DNA from: Mogibacterium neglectum
Lineage (GTDB): Bacteria; Bacillota; Clostridia; Peptostreptococcales; Anaerovoracaceae
Assembly: GCF_030644205.1 (NCBI RefSeq)
Contig: NZ_CP128647.1
Coordinates: 1,426,001 to 1,490,000, forward strand
DNA length: 64,000 bases
Direction: 5' to 3'
The notes beneath the pieces are model-generated. The model was not told the origin of the DNA, did not search any database, and worked only from the letters and a program-made list of their open reading frames with translations. The position numbers and the translations under genes were made by a program. Shown here in pieces: positions 45,841 to 59,107 of the stretch. Within the stretch, counting starts at the first letter, position 1; each line of letters starts with the position of its first letter.

Positions 45841-45877
45841 ACCTTTCTTTTGATTTATCTGGTTTCCCAGTTCCTAT

Positions 45878-47374
45878 TTACAAAGCTCTTACTTCATTTG
45901 CCGAACGCACTTCTCTATGAGCTCTCAGCTCTTCGAGATCTTCTACAGAATACTCCACCGCTATATCTAGATGTTTTCCAAACTGTTCTCCGTACTTCTT
46001 CTTGTTTAATACAAAGAATGCCGCTCCCATCAGAGCCCATCCGCCGGCCATCAGCCACTCCTGCATCGCAAGCGTGCTTCCTGAGCCTGGAATCAGGTAC
46101 ATAGATACCATTCCTCCAGATAGGACAGTCGCCATAACACCTACAAACTTATAGTGCTTTACGCGATAAGGTCTTGGCATATCAGGCGCCTTACGTCTTA
46201 ATATAAGGAACGAAATTGATACCATGCAGTAAGCTAGACAGCAGCCGAGATTTCCTGCATCACATATCCATACGAGCATCTGCCTACCCGCAAGAGGAGC
46301 GAGCATTGAGATAACTCCGATTAATATTAGTGCATTTACAGGTGTCTTGTACTTATGATGTAACTTGGCAAACGCCTTCGGTATCATGTTCGAATCAGCC
46401 ATCGAATACATCGCACGGCTTCCGCCAATCATAAACGAGTTCCAGCTAGTAACGATTCCGCACAAACCACCGATTATAACTACATCCGCCATCTTTTTCA
46501 TTCCGTAAGCTTTTGCCATAGCATCAGCCGTTACTAGTCCAACGTCACCCATCGATGCACTAATCTCCGAAGAATTCATCAGATAACCAACTGCTAGTAT
46601 TACTAGCGAATAGAATGCAACCGCCATCATAATTGACATTATGAGAATCTTACCTATCTTCTTTAGTGATCCCTGTATCTCCTCAGCAGCTTGCGGAATT
46701 ACGTCAAAACCAATGAAAAAGAATGGTGTCATTACCGCTACATGTAACACATGACTTAAGGTAGACTGTTTCCCCTTGCCTGCAAAAAGCTGTGGCATAA
46801 GGTTGCCTATATCTCCTTTAACGATAGATGTTCCGATGAGCAGTATGCCCACACTAAAGATTATAGCTGTAAGTATCGTCTGAACTATTGCCGCCGTCTT
46901 TGCTCCCTTGATATTGACAAAAGTCATAAGAGCAGCAATTGTAGAGGCTAGAGCAAGCCAAGATGCATAAATGTCAAAGCCCGCAACAGTATATAGGTAG
47001 CCCTTCAGGAATCCTGGGAATATATAAGAAATAATCGTTGGGAATGCACATGCCTCAAAGCAACCAACTCCGACGTATCCAAGTATAATTCCCCACGTAC
47101 AGATGAATGATCCGGTTGCTCCCATCGCCTTGTAGCTGAACACATGCTCTCCACCGCACTGCGGCATAGCTGCAGTAAGCTCTGCATAAGTAAGTCCTAC
47201 AAAGAAAATCATTATGCCTCCAAGTACAAATCCAATTGCCGCTCCGAGCACACCGCCTCTATTTATCCAGTCACCAGTTGAGATTACCCATCCCCAACCA
47301 ATCATCGCACCAAAAGCTATTACTAATATATCTTTCGATGATAGTACTTTATCGAATTCAGATTGTTTCGTCAT
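45878..47374 (-). CDS. APC-superfamily amino acid permease
   Basis: 498 residues and about 12 membrane segments. TM1 has G-A-M-I-G-W-G-W-V, the unwound Gly-rich stretch typical of the family. Y-A-E-L-T-A-A-M-P near residue 64 and a Q-A-A-E-E motif near residue 230 fit the amino acid/polyamine branch. The C-terminus has a charged tail of about 45 residues. Substrate unknown. AAAGGATG precedes the ATG at a long spacing. Confidence 0.88.
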   Translation of the reverse strand: MTKQSEFDKVLSSKDILVIAFGAMIGWGWVISTGDWINRGGVLGAAIGFVLGGIMIFFVGLTYAELTAAMPQCGGEHVFSYKAMGATGSFICTWGIILGYVGVGCFEACAFPTIISYIFPGFLKGYLYTVAGFDIYASWLALASTIAALMTFVNIKGAKTAAIVQTILTAIIFSVGILLIGTSIVKGDIGNLMPQLFAGKGKQSTLSHVLHVAVMTPFFFIGFDVIPQAAEEIQGSLKKIGKILIMSIMMAVAFYSLVILAVGYLMNSSEISASMGDVGLVTADAMAKAYGMKKMADVVIIGGLCGIVTSWNSFMIGGSRAMYSMADSNMIPKAFAKLHHKYKTPVNALILIGVISMLAPLAGRQMLVWICDAGNLGCCLAYCMVSISFLILRRKAPDMPRPYRVKHYKFVGVMATVLSGGMVSMYLIPGSGSTLAMQEWLMAGGWALMGAAFFVLNKKKYGEQFGKHLDIAVEYSVEDLEELRAHREVRSANEVRAL

Positions 47375-47754
47375 TTAAGACACATCCTTTCAAATGTTTA
47401 TAATCGATGTTGTGTTTCTTTCGTATGCTTTGATATATAATTGAATCTATAATCGTATTAACTGATAGACGTATTATATTAATGAAATAGCTAGTCATAA
47501 TACAAGATTTCCAAGTGACAACACCTACTGACAACATCATTTTATCTTGATATGTTCACTTTGTCAAAAGTTTATTTTGTGAAGATTTTTTTATCTATTA
47601 CTATCTATATTCTTTTTATTATTTTGCTCTAATTGTTTGTATCACCTTGATAAGTCACTTAAAACTAATAGAATTGTTTTAATATACTTTATTAATTTAA
47701 TAAGGTATTGTTTTTCAATTGTAAAAATTGATTTTATTTACTATGGAGGAAACA
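47375..47754. other. Divergent intergenic region before the lipoprotein pseudogene
   Basis: 380 strongly AT-rich bases with only poor promoter-like matches. Short frames here have no binding sites. No structure stands out. Confidence 0.5.
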
Positions 47755-48566
47755 ATGAAAAGAAAACTTGTTGCATTTTTAATAGTATGCATCGTTATGC
47801 TGACAGGCTGTGGCGGCGGTTCTAATTCGGATTCTAAGAAGCTTGATAACAACTCAAAAGTTACTAAGAGCAACTTCAAGAAATTCCCTGCTACTGATGG
47901 CAAACTATTCGAGTACACCCTTGCTGATGATGGAGATGTTAATCATATCAAGATTACAGGTATAAAGACTCCTGATGAGATAAGCTTAAGGTCGTTGTAG
48001 TCCCTAAGACTATCACCGTCAAGACAGTTGATGGGAACGTTAAGAAAACTGTAGTTGCAGTATCAGGGCTTTCTAATCTTAAAAAAGCTGAGGCTATAGT
48101 GCTCCCTAACACTGTGAAGGAAATCGGTGATAGCGCTTTTGTTAATAATGACAAGCTCAGATTTGTTCACCTAGGAGATTCTGTGGAAAAAACTGGCGGA
48201 AAATTATTTATAAACTCTCCTATTGAGTTCATAGATATTCCAGATAGCATGCAGCATATGGGTAACACGCTGAATAATTATACTTTGCTTAACGATCAGA
48301 TTGCACAGTCAATTGGTAGTGATCGTCCTCTAAAGTACATTAGGATTCCTGGTACACTTACAGATTTCAGCAATCTTTACCTACCTGCACAAGAAGGTAA
48401 AGGCCCAATAGTAAAAACTCCTAAAGGTAGCGAAGGTGAAAAGTGGACTAAGTACTGGGGCTTCAAAGTTGAGTACATAAAAGGCAAAGTTGTCACTCCT
48501 GAAAGATCTCTTTGGGGAGAACAGCTTGAGAAACAGCAAGCTGAAAAGAACAAAGAATCTGAATAG
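47755..48566 (+). pseudogene. Leucine-rich-repeat (LRR_5/BspA-type) lipoprotein, frameshifted
   Basis: Frame 1 starts at the ATG at 47755 (GGAGG five bases upstream) with a signal peptide and lipobox L-T-G-C. It continues as a polar linker and stops at 47998-48000. A second frame, open from 47979 to 48566, continues the same protein: V-S-G-L-S-N-L, then L-P-N-T-V-K-E-I-G-D-S-A-F, then I-D-I-P-D-S-M. These are BspA-like repeat consensus pieces. Adding one base near 47978-47981 (GATGAG-ATAAG) restores a chain of about 270 residues. It is either a recent frameshift, phase variation or a sequence error. The intact protein would be surface-anchored and could serve adhesion. Confidence 0.75.
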
Positions 48567-48621
48567 GTTATTCTATAGGTCATTTGTATTTGTTTTTCAA
48601 TTATTTGACTAAGAATGTTAT

Positions 48622-48655
48622 AAACAATCCCTTCTATCTATTTAAGGGATTGTTT
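48622..48655 (+). terminator. Terminator after the LRR lipoprotein
   Basis: A perfect 12-bp stem (AAACAATCCCTT and complement) followed by TATTTTT. Confidence 0.9.
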
Positions 48656-48702
48656 TATTTTTAAAAGAAACCTCAATTATATTAGTCCTACCACTATTAT
48701 GA

Positions 48703-48708
48703 TATAAT
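48703..48708 (+). promoter_or_regulatory. -10 box of the GntR-RCK_C gene
   Basis: A consensus TATAAT about 36 bases before the start codon. No strong -35 is seen at 17 bases. Confidence 0.5.
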
Positions 48709-48743
48709 TAATAATATGGTTTGTGTTTACAGGAGGTCACCCT

Positions 48744-49406
48744 ATGTCATCAATTGAAGATACTAGAGTTTACGAATCGAGATACCAGCAGATTGCTGTT
48801 GAAATGGCTGAGAAAATCGCTGAAGGTTGGTATGAAGTAGGTGACCGAATCACCTCACGCTCAACTATAGCCACAACATTTCATGTATCACCAGAGACTG
48901 CTAGAAAGGCCATGCAAGTCCTCGTTGATATGGGAATAGTTACAGTAAAGCACGGAAGTGGTACCTACGTTGCTTCTCGCGAGAAAGCCCAGCTTTATTT
49001 TGAGAAATTTCACGATACCGTCTCTATAGCGCAGACAAGAGAGCAAATTGTTGAAGCCATTGCCACTCAGCGCCGTGATCTTGAGCATCTCGCTAAGCTC
49101 CTTGACGAGTTAGTAGCTCGAAACACTAGAGATCACAACACATCTTACCTGACTCCACACGATATGAAAATAGATGCTAACTGCAACTTTATAGGACAGT
49201 CAATTGGAGAACTTGATATCTGGCAGCAGACCGAAGCCACAATCGTAGCGGTAAAGCGCGGTGACGAGACCAACATATCACCTGGACCTTATGAGAGGGT
49301 GCAGGTAGGTGATGTAATTCTATTTGTCGGAAGCGACCTATCGAGACAGAAGATGCTCAACCTCTTCAACTCACCAACGCCAGACCCAGCATCACTCACA
49401 GACTAA
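48744..49406 (+). CDS. GntR-type regulator with RCK_C (TrkA-C) domain, BusR-like
   Basis: About 220 residues. Winged helix of the GntR type at residues 12-80 (R-S-T-I-A-T-T-F-H-V-S-P-E-T-A-R-K-A), a short coiled segment, then an RCK_C domain at about 130-210 (G-Q-S-I-G-E-L, then V-Q-V-G-D-V-I-L-F-V-G). This architecture is that of BusR, which senses cyclic di-AMP and represses the glycine-betaine transporter in lactococci and streptococci. AGGAGG is seven bases before the ATG at 48744. No busAB is in the window, so its targets are unknown. Confidence 0.85.
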   Translation: MSSIEDTRVYESRYQQIAVEMAEKIAEGWYEVGDRITSRSTIATTFHVSPETARKAMQVLVDMGIVTVKHGSGTYVASREKAQLYFEKFHDTVSIAQTREQIVEAIATQRRDLEHLAKLLDELVARNTRDHNTSYLTPHDMKIDANCNFIGQSIGELDIWQQTEATIVAVKRGDETNISPGPYERVQVGDVILFVGSDLSRQKMLNLFNSPTPDPASLTD

Positions 49407-49447
49407 TCTAAGTGCAAAGATTTTCAGAATCGAACACCAACAAAACA

Positions 49448-49496
49448 AAAGGAGAACCATGGCAAAGTACACCCTGGTTCTCCTTTCATTATTTTA
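49448..49496. terminator. Bidirectional terminator, GntR-RCK_C gene / metI
   Basis: A perfect 12-bp stem (AAAGGAGAACCA and complement) with a 25-base loop and T-rich ends both ways. Confidence 0.8.
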
Positions 49497-49612
49497 TGTA
49501 TCCCTTTTTACGAATTCCGTTATACCAGACCCTTCTGCCAGTATTAACACCCCTTTTAGTTCAATCTATATGTCCAATAACCTTATTTTACGCATCTTTT
49601 ACGCAAGATAAA

Positions 49613-50305
49613 TTATCTTCTTATCCGCTTATCTTCATTTATTGCCATTCTCGTTCCAACAGTCTGGAATATCTGTACTAGCACAATGAGTAAGAATACA
49701 GCGATGAACATTACAAGCTTCTCTGACCGGTAGTAACCGTAGTTAATCGCAATTTTACCGAGACCACCGCCGCCGATAATTCCCGACATAGCAGAGTAGC
49801 TAAGCACTGTTGTAAGTGCAATTGTTATATTCGATATCAGCGATGGGACGCTCTCAGGAATCAAAACCCTGAAGATAATCTGAAAAGGGCTTGCCCCCAT
49901 GCTCACTGCGGTTTCTATGATATTGCCATCCACCTCTCTGAGGCTACTCTCAACAAGTCTAGCTACAAATGGGAATGCTGCAAATACAAGTGGCACTATA
50001 GTCGGTACTGTCCCGACAACTGTATGTGCGAAAAACCTCGTAACCGGAAAAACCATAATCATCAGAATTAGAAACGGGATGGACCTAAGCAAATTTATAA
50101 CCGCATTAAGCACCGATAGTATAAACTTTGGTAATGGCAATATTCCGTCCTTTTCTCCGACTACAAGCAATACGCCTAGCGGAAGACCTACAACTAGTGC
50201 GAGGAATGTCGAGATTATCGTTACATATACAGTCTCCCATATGGCGAACGGAATTTCATTTTGCAATATATCAAGCGCAAGTTTTGTAGATTCGGGACTA
50301 AACAT
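49613..50305 (-). CDS. metI: Methionine ABC transporter permease
   Basis: About 230 residues, five membrane segments, EAA loop E-T-A-V-S-M-G-A-S-P near residue 140. Channel of the MetNI importer for methionine. The ATG at 50305 follows AGGAGG by eight bases and overlaps metN by eight bases. Confidence 0.93.
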   Translation of the reverse strand: MFSPESTKLALDILQNEIPFAIWETVYVTIISTFLALVVGLPLGVLLVVGEKDGILPLPKFILSVLNAVINLLRSIPFLILMIMVFPVTRFFAHTVVGTVPTIVPLVFAAFPFVARLVESSLREVDGNIIETAVSMGASPFQIIFRVLIPESVPSLISNITIALTTVLSYSAMSGIIGGGGLGKIAINYGYYRSEKLVMFIAVFLLIVLVQIFQTVGTRMAINEDKRIRR

Positions 50306-51359
50306 TCGCCTCACCTCCTATATCATTGTTTTCTATGGGTTTTTTATCACCTCTGTATTTAGAGCCGCCAACAGTAACAGTTACACCATGAGCTGCACTG
50401 AGATATTTAACAGCTTCATCTACAATCTTTGGATCATTTGGGACCTCTAGCACAATCCTTCCAAAAGCTTTTCCTTCTACAGACTTTGTCGACGCATAGA
50501 TAATGCTAGCACAAATCCCTTTATCTTGCGCTAGAGAAGTAATCAGTGGAGCGTGTGTAGTCTCAGATTCATTAAATAAAACTTCTATTGTCTCCGAGCT
50601 CTCTGAAGCCACAATCGCTTCCTGTCTCTCCGGAAATACTAATCTCTTCGCTGCTTCAGATTTTGGATTTGCGAAAATTTCAGAAACCTTACCGCGTTCA
50701 ACAATCTCTCCATGGTCGATTATGGCAACCTTGTCGCAAATGCTCTGTACAACCGACATCTGATGTGTGATTATAACCACTGTAATCCCAAGTTTTTTAT
50801 TGATATCACGAATGAGGTCTAGTATCTGGCCTGTCGTCTTTGGATCGAGTGCACTTGTCGCCTCATCACAGAGCAAAACCTTAGGATTAGTTGCTAGCGC
50901 TCTTGCAATCGCAACTCTCTGCCTCTGTCCACCAGATAACTGTGCTGGAAATACAGACGCCTTATCTTCTAGACCTACTAGCTCCAAAAGTTCATTGACA
51001 GCTTTTCTCGACTTCTTTTTATTAACGCCTGCAAACTTTAATGGCAGTTTGACATTTTCTCTAACGTTTTTCTGCATAAGTAGATTGAAGCTTTGAAAAA
51101 TCATCGTAACATCACGGCGAATTTTCCTAAGCTGCCAGTCCTGGAGTTTGGTTAGATCAATATCATCGATTAAAACCTCTCCCGACGTTGGTTTTTCTAT
51201 CATATTTATGCAGCGCACGAGCGTGCTCTTCCCCGCACCACTCATTCCGATAATTCCGTAGATTTCACCGTCTTCTACTGTAAAATTAATGTTTTTTAAT
51301 GCCTCGACAGTACCAACTTCTGTCTTGAACGTCTTGTTTAAATTCTTTATCTCTATCAT
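50298..51359 (-). CDS. metN: Methionine ABC transporter ATPase
   Basis: 353 residues. Walker A G-M-S-G-A-G-K-S-T near residue 38, signature L-S-G-G-Q-R-Q and D-E-A-T-S-A-L-D-P. After residue 260 comes an ACT-like NIL domain that binds methionine and gives trans-inhibition in the E. coli homologue. The second gene of metQ-metN-metI. Confidence 0.95.
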   Translation of the reverse strand: MIEIKNLNKTFKTEVGTVEALKNINFTVEDGEIYGIIGMSGAGKSTLVRCINMIEKPTSGEVLIDDIDLTKLQDWQLRKIRRDVTMIFQSFNLLMQKNVRENVKLPLKFAGVNKKKSRKAVNELLELVGLEDKASVFPAQLSGGQRQRVAIARALATNPKVLLCDEATSALDPKTTGQILDLIRDINKKLGITVVIITHQMSVVQSICDKVAIIDHGEIVERGKVSEIFANPKSEAAKRLVFPERQEAIVASESSETIEVLFNESETTHAPLITSLAQDKGICASIIYASTKSVEGKAFGRIVLEVPNDPKIVDEAVKYLSAAHGVTVTVGGSKYRGDKKPIENNDIGGEANV

Positions 51360-51385
51360 GCTCTATCATCCTCCCTAAACTCAAC

Positions 51386-51463
51386 AATCCGGCGCCATAT
51401 CGCATATTGTACGCGCTAGTTGCTAGAAGCAGCTTGCTCATCGCATGCGTTGTCCGCCGGATT
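51386..51463 (-). other. Intercistronic structure between metQ and metN
   Basis: AATCCGGCG and CGCCGGATT close a 60-base loop with further small stems. The 120-base gap is unusually GC-rich for this genome. No T-tract follows. It probably stabilises metQ mRNA or reduces read-through, giving excess binding protein. Confidence 0.6.
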
Positions 51464-51480
51464 ATTAGTTTAATTTTGAT

Positions 51481-52359
51481 TTACTTGAGTTTCTTAAGCT
51501 TATCTAGAGAATCTGACTTTCCAGCATATAGACCCATTGGCTCATTGTGGATTGCAGCTACAGATACTACCTTTGTACCCTGCTTCTTGTTAAAGTCATC
51601 TAGATATGGTACGTGCTGGAAGTAGTTAGCATCAACCTCTCCACTATCAACCACCTTGTTAGGCTGTACGTAATCTGTGAACTCTTTAATCTCAAGGTTA
51701 ATTCCCTTCTTAGCCAGAATTTTCTTAGCTTCCTGTAGAATCTCAGCATGTGGTGTTGGAGATGCAGCAACTGTGATAGTTGTGCCCTTTAGTGCAGCAT
51801 AGTTAACGCTTGAATCGTAACCATCAGTTGGGTTCTTAACAACGCTTACTATGGAGCCATCATATTTCTTCTTAATGAAGTTAGCAACTTCTTTGCTCTC
51901 TAAAGCAGCCTTAAGCGCCTTAATCTTATCGCTGTTCTGATTTCCTTCCTTAACTGCAAGGATATTCGCGTAATCAGCAGCACTATCTTCTTTTATGAGC
52001 GAGTCCTTAACTGGGTTAAGCTTAGCTTCGATTGCGTAGTTTGAGTTGATAACACCGAAATCTACATCCTTTAGAGTATTTGAAACCTGAGCCGCTTCCA
52101 CTTCCTTAAACTCAATTCCATTAGCATCCTCAACATCCTTAATAGTAGCAGTTATGCCAGCACCCTTCTTTAGCTTGATGTATCCATTCTTCTCAAGTAG
52201 AAGAAGTGCTCTTGCTTCGTTTGTTGCATCGTTTGGTATAGCGATTGTTACCTTTTCGGATTTCTTTCCGCATCCAGACAGGACTCCTACAGATGCGAGT
52301 ATTACCACTAGCAGTGTAACTGCTGTAATTCTAATCTTTGATTTTCCCTTAATGTTCAT
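51481..52359 (-). CDS. metQ: Methionine-binding lipoprotein
   Basis: 292 residues, NlpA family. Signal peptide with lipobox L-S-G-C, then V-T-I-A-I-P-N-D-A-T-N-E-A-R-A-L (family pattern). Also N-S-N-Y-A-I near residue 145, and the mid-protein Y-V-Q-P-N segment. Captures methionine (or methionine sulfoxide/D-methionine) for MetNI. The start has AAAGGA about ten bases upstream. An 88-base spacer separates it from the leader terminator. Confidence 0.94.
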   Translation of the reverse strand: MNIKGKSKIRITAVTLLVVILASVGVLSGCGKKSEKVTIAIPNDATNEARALLLLEKNGYIKLKKGAGITATIKDVEDANGIEFKEVEAAQVSNTLKDVDFGVINSNYAIEAKLNPVKDSLIKEDSAADYANILAVKEGNQNSDKIKALKAALESKEVANFIKKKYDGSIVSVVKNPTDGYDSSVNYAALKGTTITVAASPTPHAEILQEAKKILAKKGINLEIKEFTDYVQPNKVVDSGEVDANYFQHVPYLDDFNKKQGTKVVSVAAIHNEPMGLYAGKSDSLDKLKKLK

Positions 52360-52446
52360 GTTAGTTTGTTCCTTTCTTATTTGCTTACTTGCTATTCTTT
52401 TTCATTTAAGTGTTAACGTGTTTATTTTACTTTAGGCAATAAAAAA

Positions 52447-52469
52447 CTGCCCACATCTCATGCAGACAG
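52447..52469 (-). terminator. Leader terminator (attenuator) of metQNI
   Basis: On the minus strand, CTGTCTGCAT pairs with ATGTGGGCAG (three G-U pairs, 3-base loop), followed by TTTTTT. It sits before, not after, the genes, so it must be regulated or leaky. Confidence 0.75.
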
Positions 52470-52501
52470 CTCATTCGATTACAGTCTTGATGATTGTCTT
52501 C

Positions 52502-52570
52502 GCTAAGAGTCGCTCTCCTTTATTCAGCTCTTATTGTAACTAGCTGACTTGATTATCTATAACTCTTAGC
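52502..52570 (-). promoter_or_regulatory. Alternative stems of the metQ leader
   Basis: GCTAAGAGT (52562-52570, last codons of the leader ORF) pairs perfectly with ACTCTTAGC (52502-52510). Inside, TCAGCT (52542-52547) pairs with AGCTGA (52524-52529). The same region, AAGTCAGCT, can instead pair 7 of 8 with the left arm of the terminator (AGCTGTCT, 52464-52471), a possible antiterminator. Confidence 0.6.
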
Positions 52571-52663
52571 AGATAAAACATCGCAAATGGCGTTCTGCTT
52601 ATTCAAATATTCTGTTGTCCACATGCACATTCGCATCTCTCTTGAATTTTTTACGCAGATCAT
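52553..52663 (-). CDS. Met/Cys-rich leader peptide of metQNI (candidate)
   Basis: A 36-codon frame with AGGAGA seven bases before its ATG, one of the best binding sites in the window. It starts M-I-C-V-K and has E-M-R-M-C-M-W at residues 9-15; four of 36 residues are Met and three Cys. It ends at TAA 52553-52555, about 85 bases before the terminator. The composition fits a sensor of charged methionyl- (or cysteinyl-) tRNA. It matches no known protein that I recognise. Confidence 0.6.
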   Translation of the reverse strand: MICVKNSREMRMCMWTTEYLNKQNAICDVLSAKSYR

Positions 52664-52725
52664 TGCGATATCTCCTCTCTCTTTGATGTCCTAATGATAC
52701 AACGAAAACAAAATCCCGTCTAATT

Positions 52726-52755
52726 CGTATATATTATTCCTAGCTATAGATTCAA
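52726..52755 (-). promoter_or_regulatory. Candidate promoter of the metQ leader
   Basis: TTGAAT and TATATA on the minus strand at near-optimal spacing. A second, weaker candidate (TAGACG, TATCAT) lies closer to the leader ORF. Confidence 0.4.
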
Positions 52756-52823
52756 CCTATAGAAATGAGCACATAGTGATAAGCTGTGTCAAATAGATGT
52801 ATTAGTTAGCATCAATATATAAA

Positions 52824-52865
52824 AGCCTGAAGAGAAATATAATAAATTCCATTTCCCTTCAGGCT
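52824..52865 (-). terminator. Terminator of the hydrolase gene
   Basis: AGCCTGAAG and its complement, extended by GAAAT/ATTTC after one mismatch. The minus strand continues TTTTATATA. Confidence 0.85.
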
Positions 52866-52906
52866 AAATTTAACAAGATATGTTTTGCGAAAAAAATGCA
52901 AATGAT

Positions 52907-53872
52907 TTATGAAGTATATTTCTCCATCATGCTTTCAAACCCGCAGCCAAGCACATTATTATAAAACTCAGCAAGATTCCACATTACCTCGGTCTTTAAA
53001 TCTGGATAGTTATGTATTTCATGGCGATATCCAGAATATAGCTGCGTCTTAACATCATGACCTGTGTCGGTAAGCCAATTTGTAACCTCGTAAACACCTC
53101 TACCGTACTGCCCTACAGGGTCTTGATCGCCTGCAATATTGTATATCTTAATATGGGTAGGTACCTTAGCTGCCCATTCTGGACCAGTAATATAATCAAT
53201 CATCTCACAAAAGTATAGAAACGCTTGATTAGTTGTAGGCTTCGTAAAAGCATCTAACGGATCTTCCGCATGATCTCTCTGTACATAAGGGTCCTTGCAA
53301 ATCCATTCATTCCCTATAGTCACTTCCTCATCGCAGCGAGCAAACATCCATCCCATAAGCGAACTTGCAACAGTAGGATCTGACTCCTTGCTCTTACCAT
53401 CGGATAATATTTTTTTCAGACTATCAATGCTAGCCTGAAGGTCTGGCCATATACCAGAAGTTCCGCATAACGTTACAGCAGTCAGTTCATCACCGTACTT
53501 CGACATAAAATCTCTAGCGATGAAAGAACCCATGCTATGTCCAAATAGCATATATGGGAGATTTGGATATTTTTCCTTAGTAATCTCCATGAGAGTGTGT
53601 TCATCTTCCATCATGGTGTGGAATCCTTCATCTCCCCAATCACCCCAGTTATCATTAATAATAGCAGTTTTACCATGACCTACATGGTCATCGGCAGCAA
53701 CAATATAACCCTCATCTAACAAGTTAACAATCATATGAAGGTATCTGCGTGAATGCTCACCAAACCCATGTATTATCTGAACAATACCTTTAGGTTCACA
53801 AGCAGGAACGTAAATCCATGCCTGAACATCATCTCTCTTATTATAAGAACGGAAACTAAACTCATGTAACAT
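52907..53872 (-). CDS. Alpha/beta hydrolase, monoacylglycerol lipase-like
   Basis: 321 residues of the serine aminopeptidase S33/Hydrolase_4 family. Oxyanion-side motif I-I-H-G-F-G-E-H near residue 34, nucleophile elbow G-H-S-M-G-S near residue 113, acid D in G-D-Q-D-P-V near residue 250, and His in G-Y-R-H-E near residue 282. There is no signal peptide, so it is cytoplasmic, probably a lysophospholipase or monoacylglycerol lipase. AAGGAG is seven bases before the ATG. Monocistronic. Confidence 0.9.
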   Translation of the reverse strand: MLHEFSFRSYNKRDDVQAWIYVPACEPKGIVQIIHGFGEHSRRYLHMIVNLLDEGYIVAADDHVGHGKTAIINDNWGDWGDEGFHTMMEDEHTLMEITKEKYPNLPYMLFGHSMGSFIARDFMSKYGDELTAVTLCGTSGIWPDLQASIDSLKKILSDGKSKESDPTVASSLMGWMFARCDEEVTIGNEWICKDPYVQRDHAEDPLDAFTKPTTNQAFLYFCEMIDYITGPEWAAKVPTHIKIYNIAGDQDPVGQYGRGVYEVTNWLTDTGHDVKTQLYSGYRHEIHNYPDLKTEVMWNLAEFYNNVLGCGFESMMEKYTS

Positions 53873-54104
53873 AATAGTTCTCCTTTCAGAAAACAGTAAA
53901 ATATTAGATAAATTAAGATTAACACAGGTAATATTACAAGTCGAGCATATAGTGGTTGCTATAAATTAATAATACGTAACGATTAAAATAAACAAACAAA
54001 AACAGTTAAAAAAACAAACCATAAAGAAACTAGAATAAACTCAGTCAAAAGCTTATAAATAAAAAGCATACCATATAGGCAGACTAAATAAAAGCATAAA
54101 AAAA

Positions 54105-54218
54105 CCGGCGACGTCCTAATTTCCCAGGCAGCTTCCCACCAAGTATCTTTAGCGCTAAAGAGCTTAACTTCTGTGTTCGGGATGGAAACAGGTGTAACCT
54201 CTCTGCTATTGTCACCGG
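54105..54218 (-). rRNA. rrf: 5S ribosomal RNA
   Basis: Contains the conserved C-C-C-G-A-A-C-A-C loop and complementary ends (CCGGTGAC / GTCGCCGG). It is followed on the minus strand by seven T residues, so helix I may also serve as terminator. Last gene of the rRNA operon. Ends are approximate. Confidence 0.93.
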
Positions 54219-54340
54219 ATTATGTAAATCGCTTTCGCAATCTACTCATATTTTGTAGTAAGATGTGTCTTCATCATCTTCTACGCTTTTGAGAGATGTA
54301 CCCTCAAAATTGAATAACCACCTCATGCTTAAAACCATTT

Positions 54341-57228
<2,888 letters not shown>

Positions 57229-57478
57229 ATTCATCTCTTTCGAAATGTTCTCTTGCCTAGTTAGCGTTAACTAGGTCTTATTCACTATTGTATTTTCTCT
57301 CAGTGAATTCTGGTTTCTCTCAACAAATAGTCTGTTTGAAATCGTTACCCAATTTGAATCTCCTTCTAGAAGATTCGGCTTGTATCTCGATTCGTTGTCT
57401 ATTTGTCTTCATTTACACTTGGTGTGTTATTCAATTTTCAAGGTACATCCTGCCACATTGTGGCATTTGCCTTTCGGC

Positions 57479-57554
57479 TGGTGGAGAATAAGGGGATCGA
57501 ACCCTTGACCCCCTGCGTGCAAGGCAGGTGCTCTCCCAGCTGAGCTAATTCCCC
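57479..57554 (-). tRNA. tRNA-Ala (anticodon TGC)
   Basis: 76 bases including an encoded CCA. Acceptor stem GGGGAAT / ATTCTCC keeps the G3-U70 alanine identity pair. The anticodon loop is CTTGCAC, and the T-arm GGTTCGATCC is normal. It is the only tRNA in the 16S-23S spacer, with no tRNA-Ile. Confidence 0.97.
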
Positions 57555-57590
57555 ATAAACTATCATAGTGTAGAGACTAGGTCTCCTTAG

Positions 57591-59107
<1,517 letters not shown>

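Noticed and set aside
47005-47540. Minus-strand short frames in and beyond the APC permease gene
   Set aside because: One is a shadow in another frame of the permease, the other overlaps its start and AT-rich DNA without a binding site.
52440-52700. SAM riboswitch (S-box) or T-box before metQ
   Set aside because: The conserved S-box core and the T-box 14-base motif are absent on both strands. A leader-peptide model fits better.
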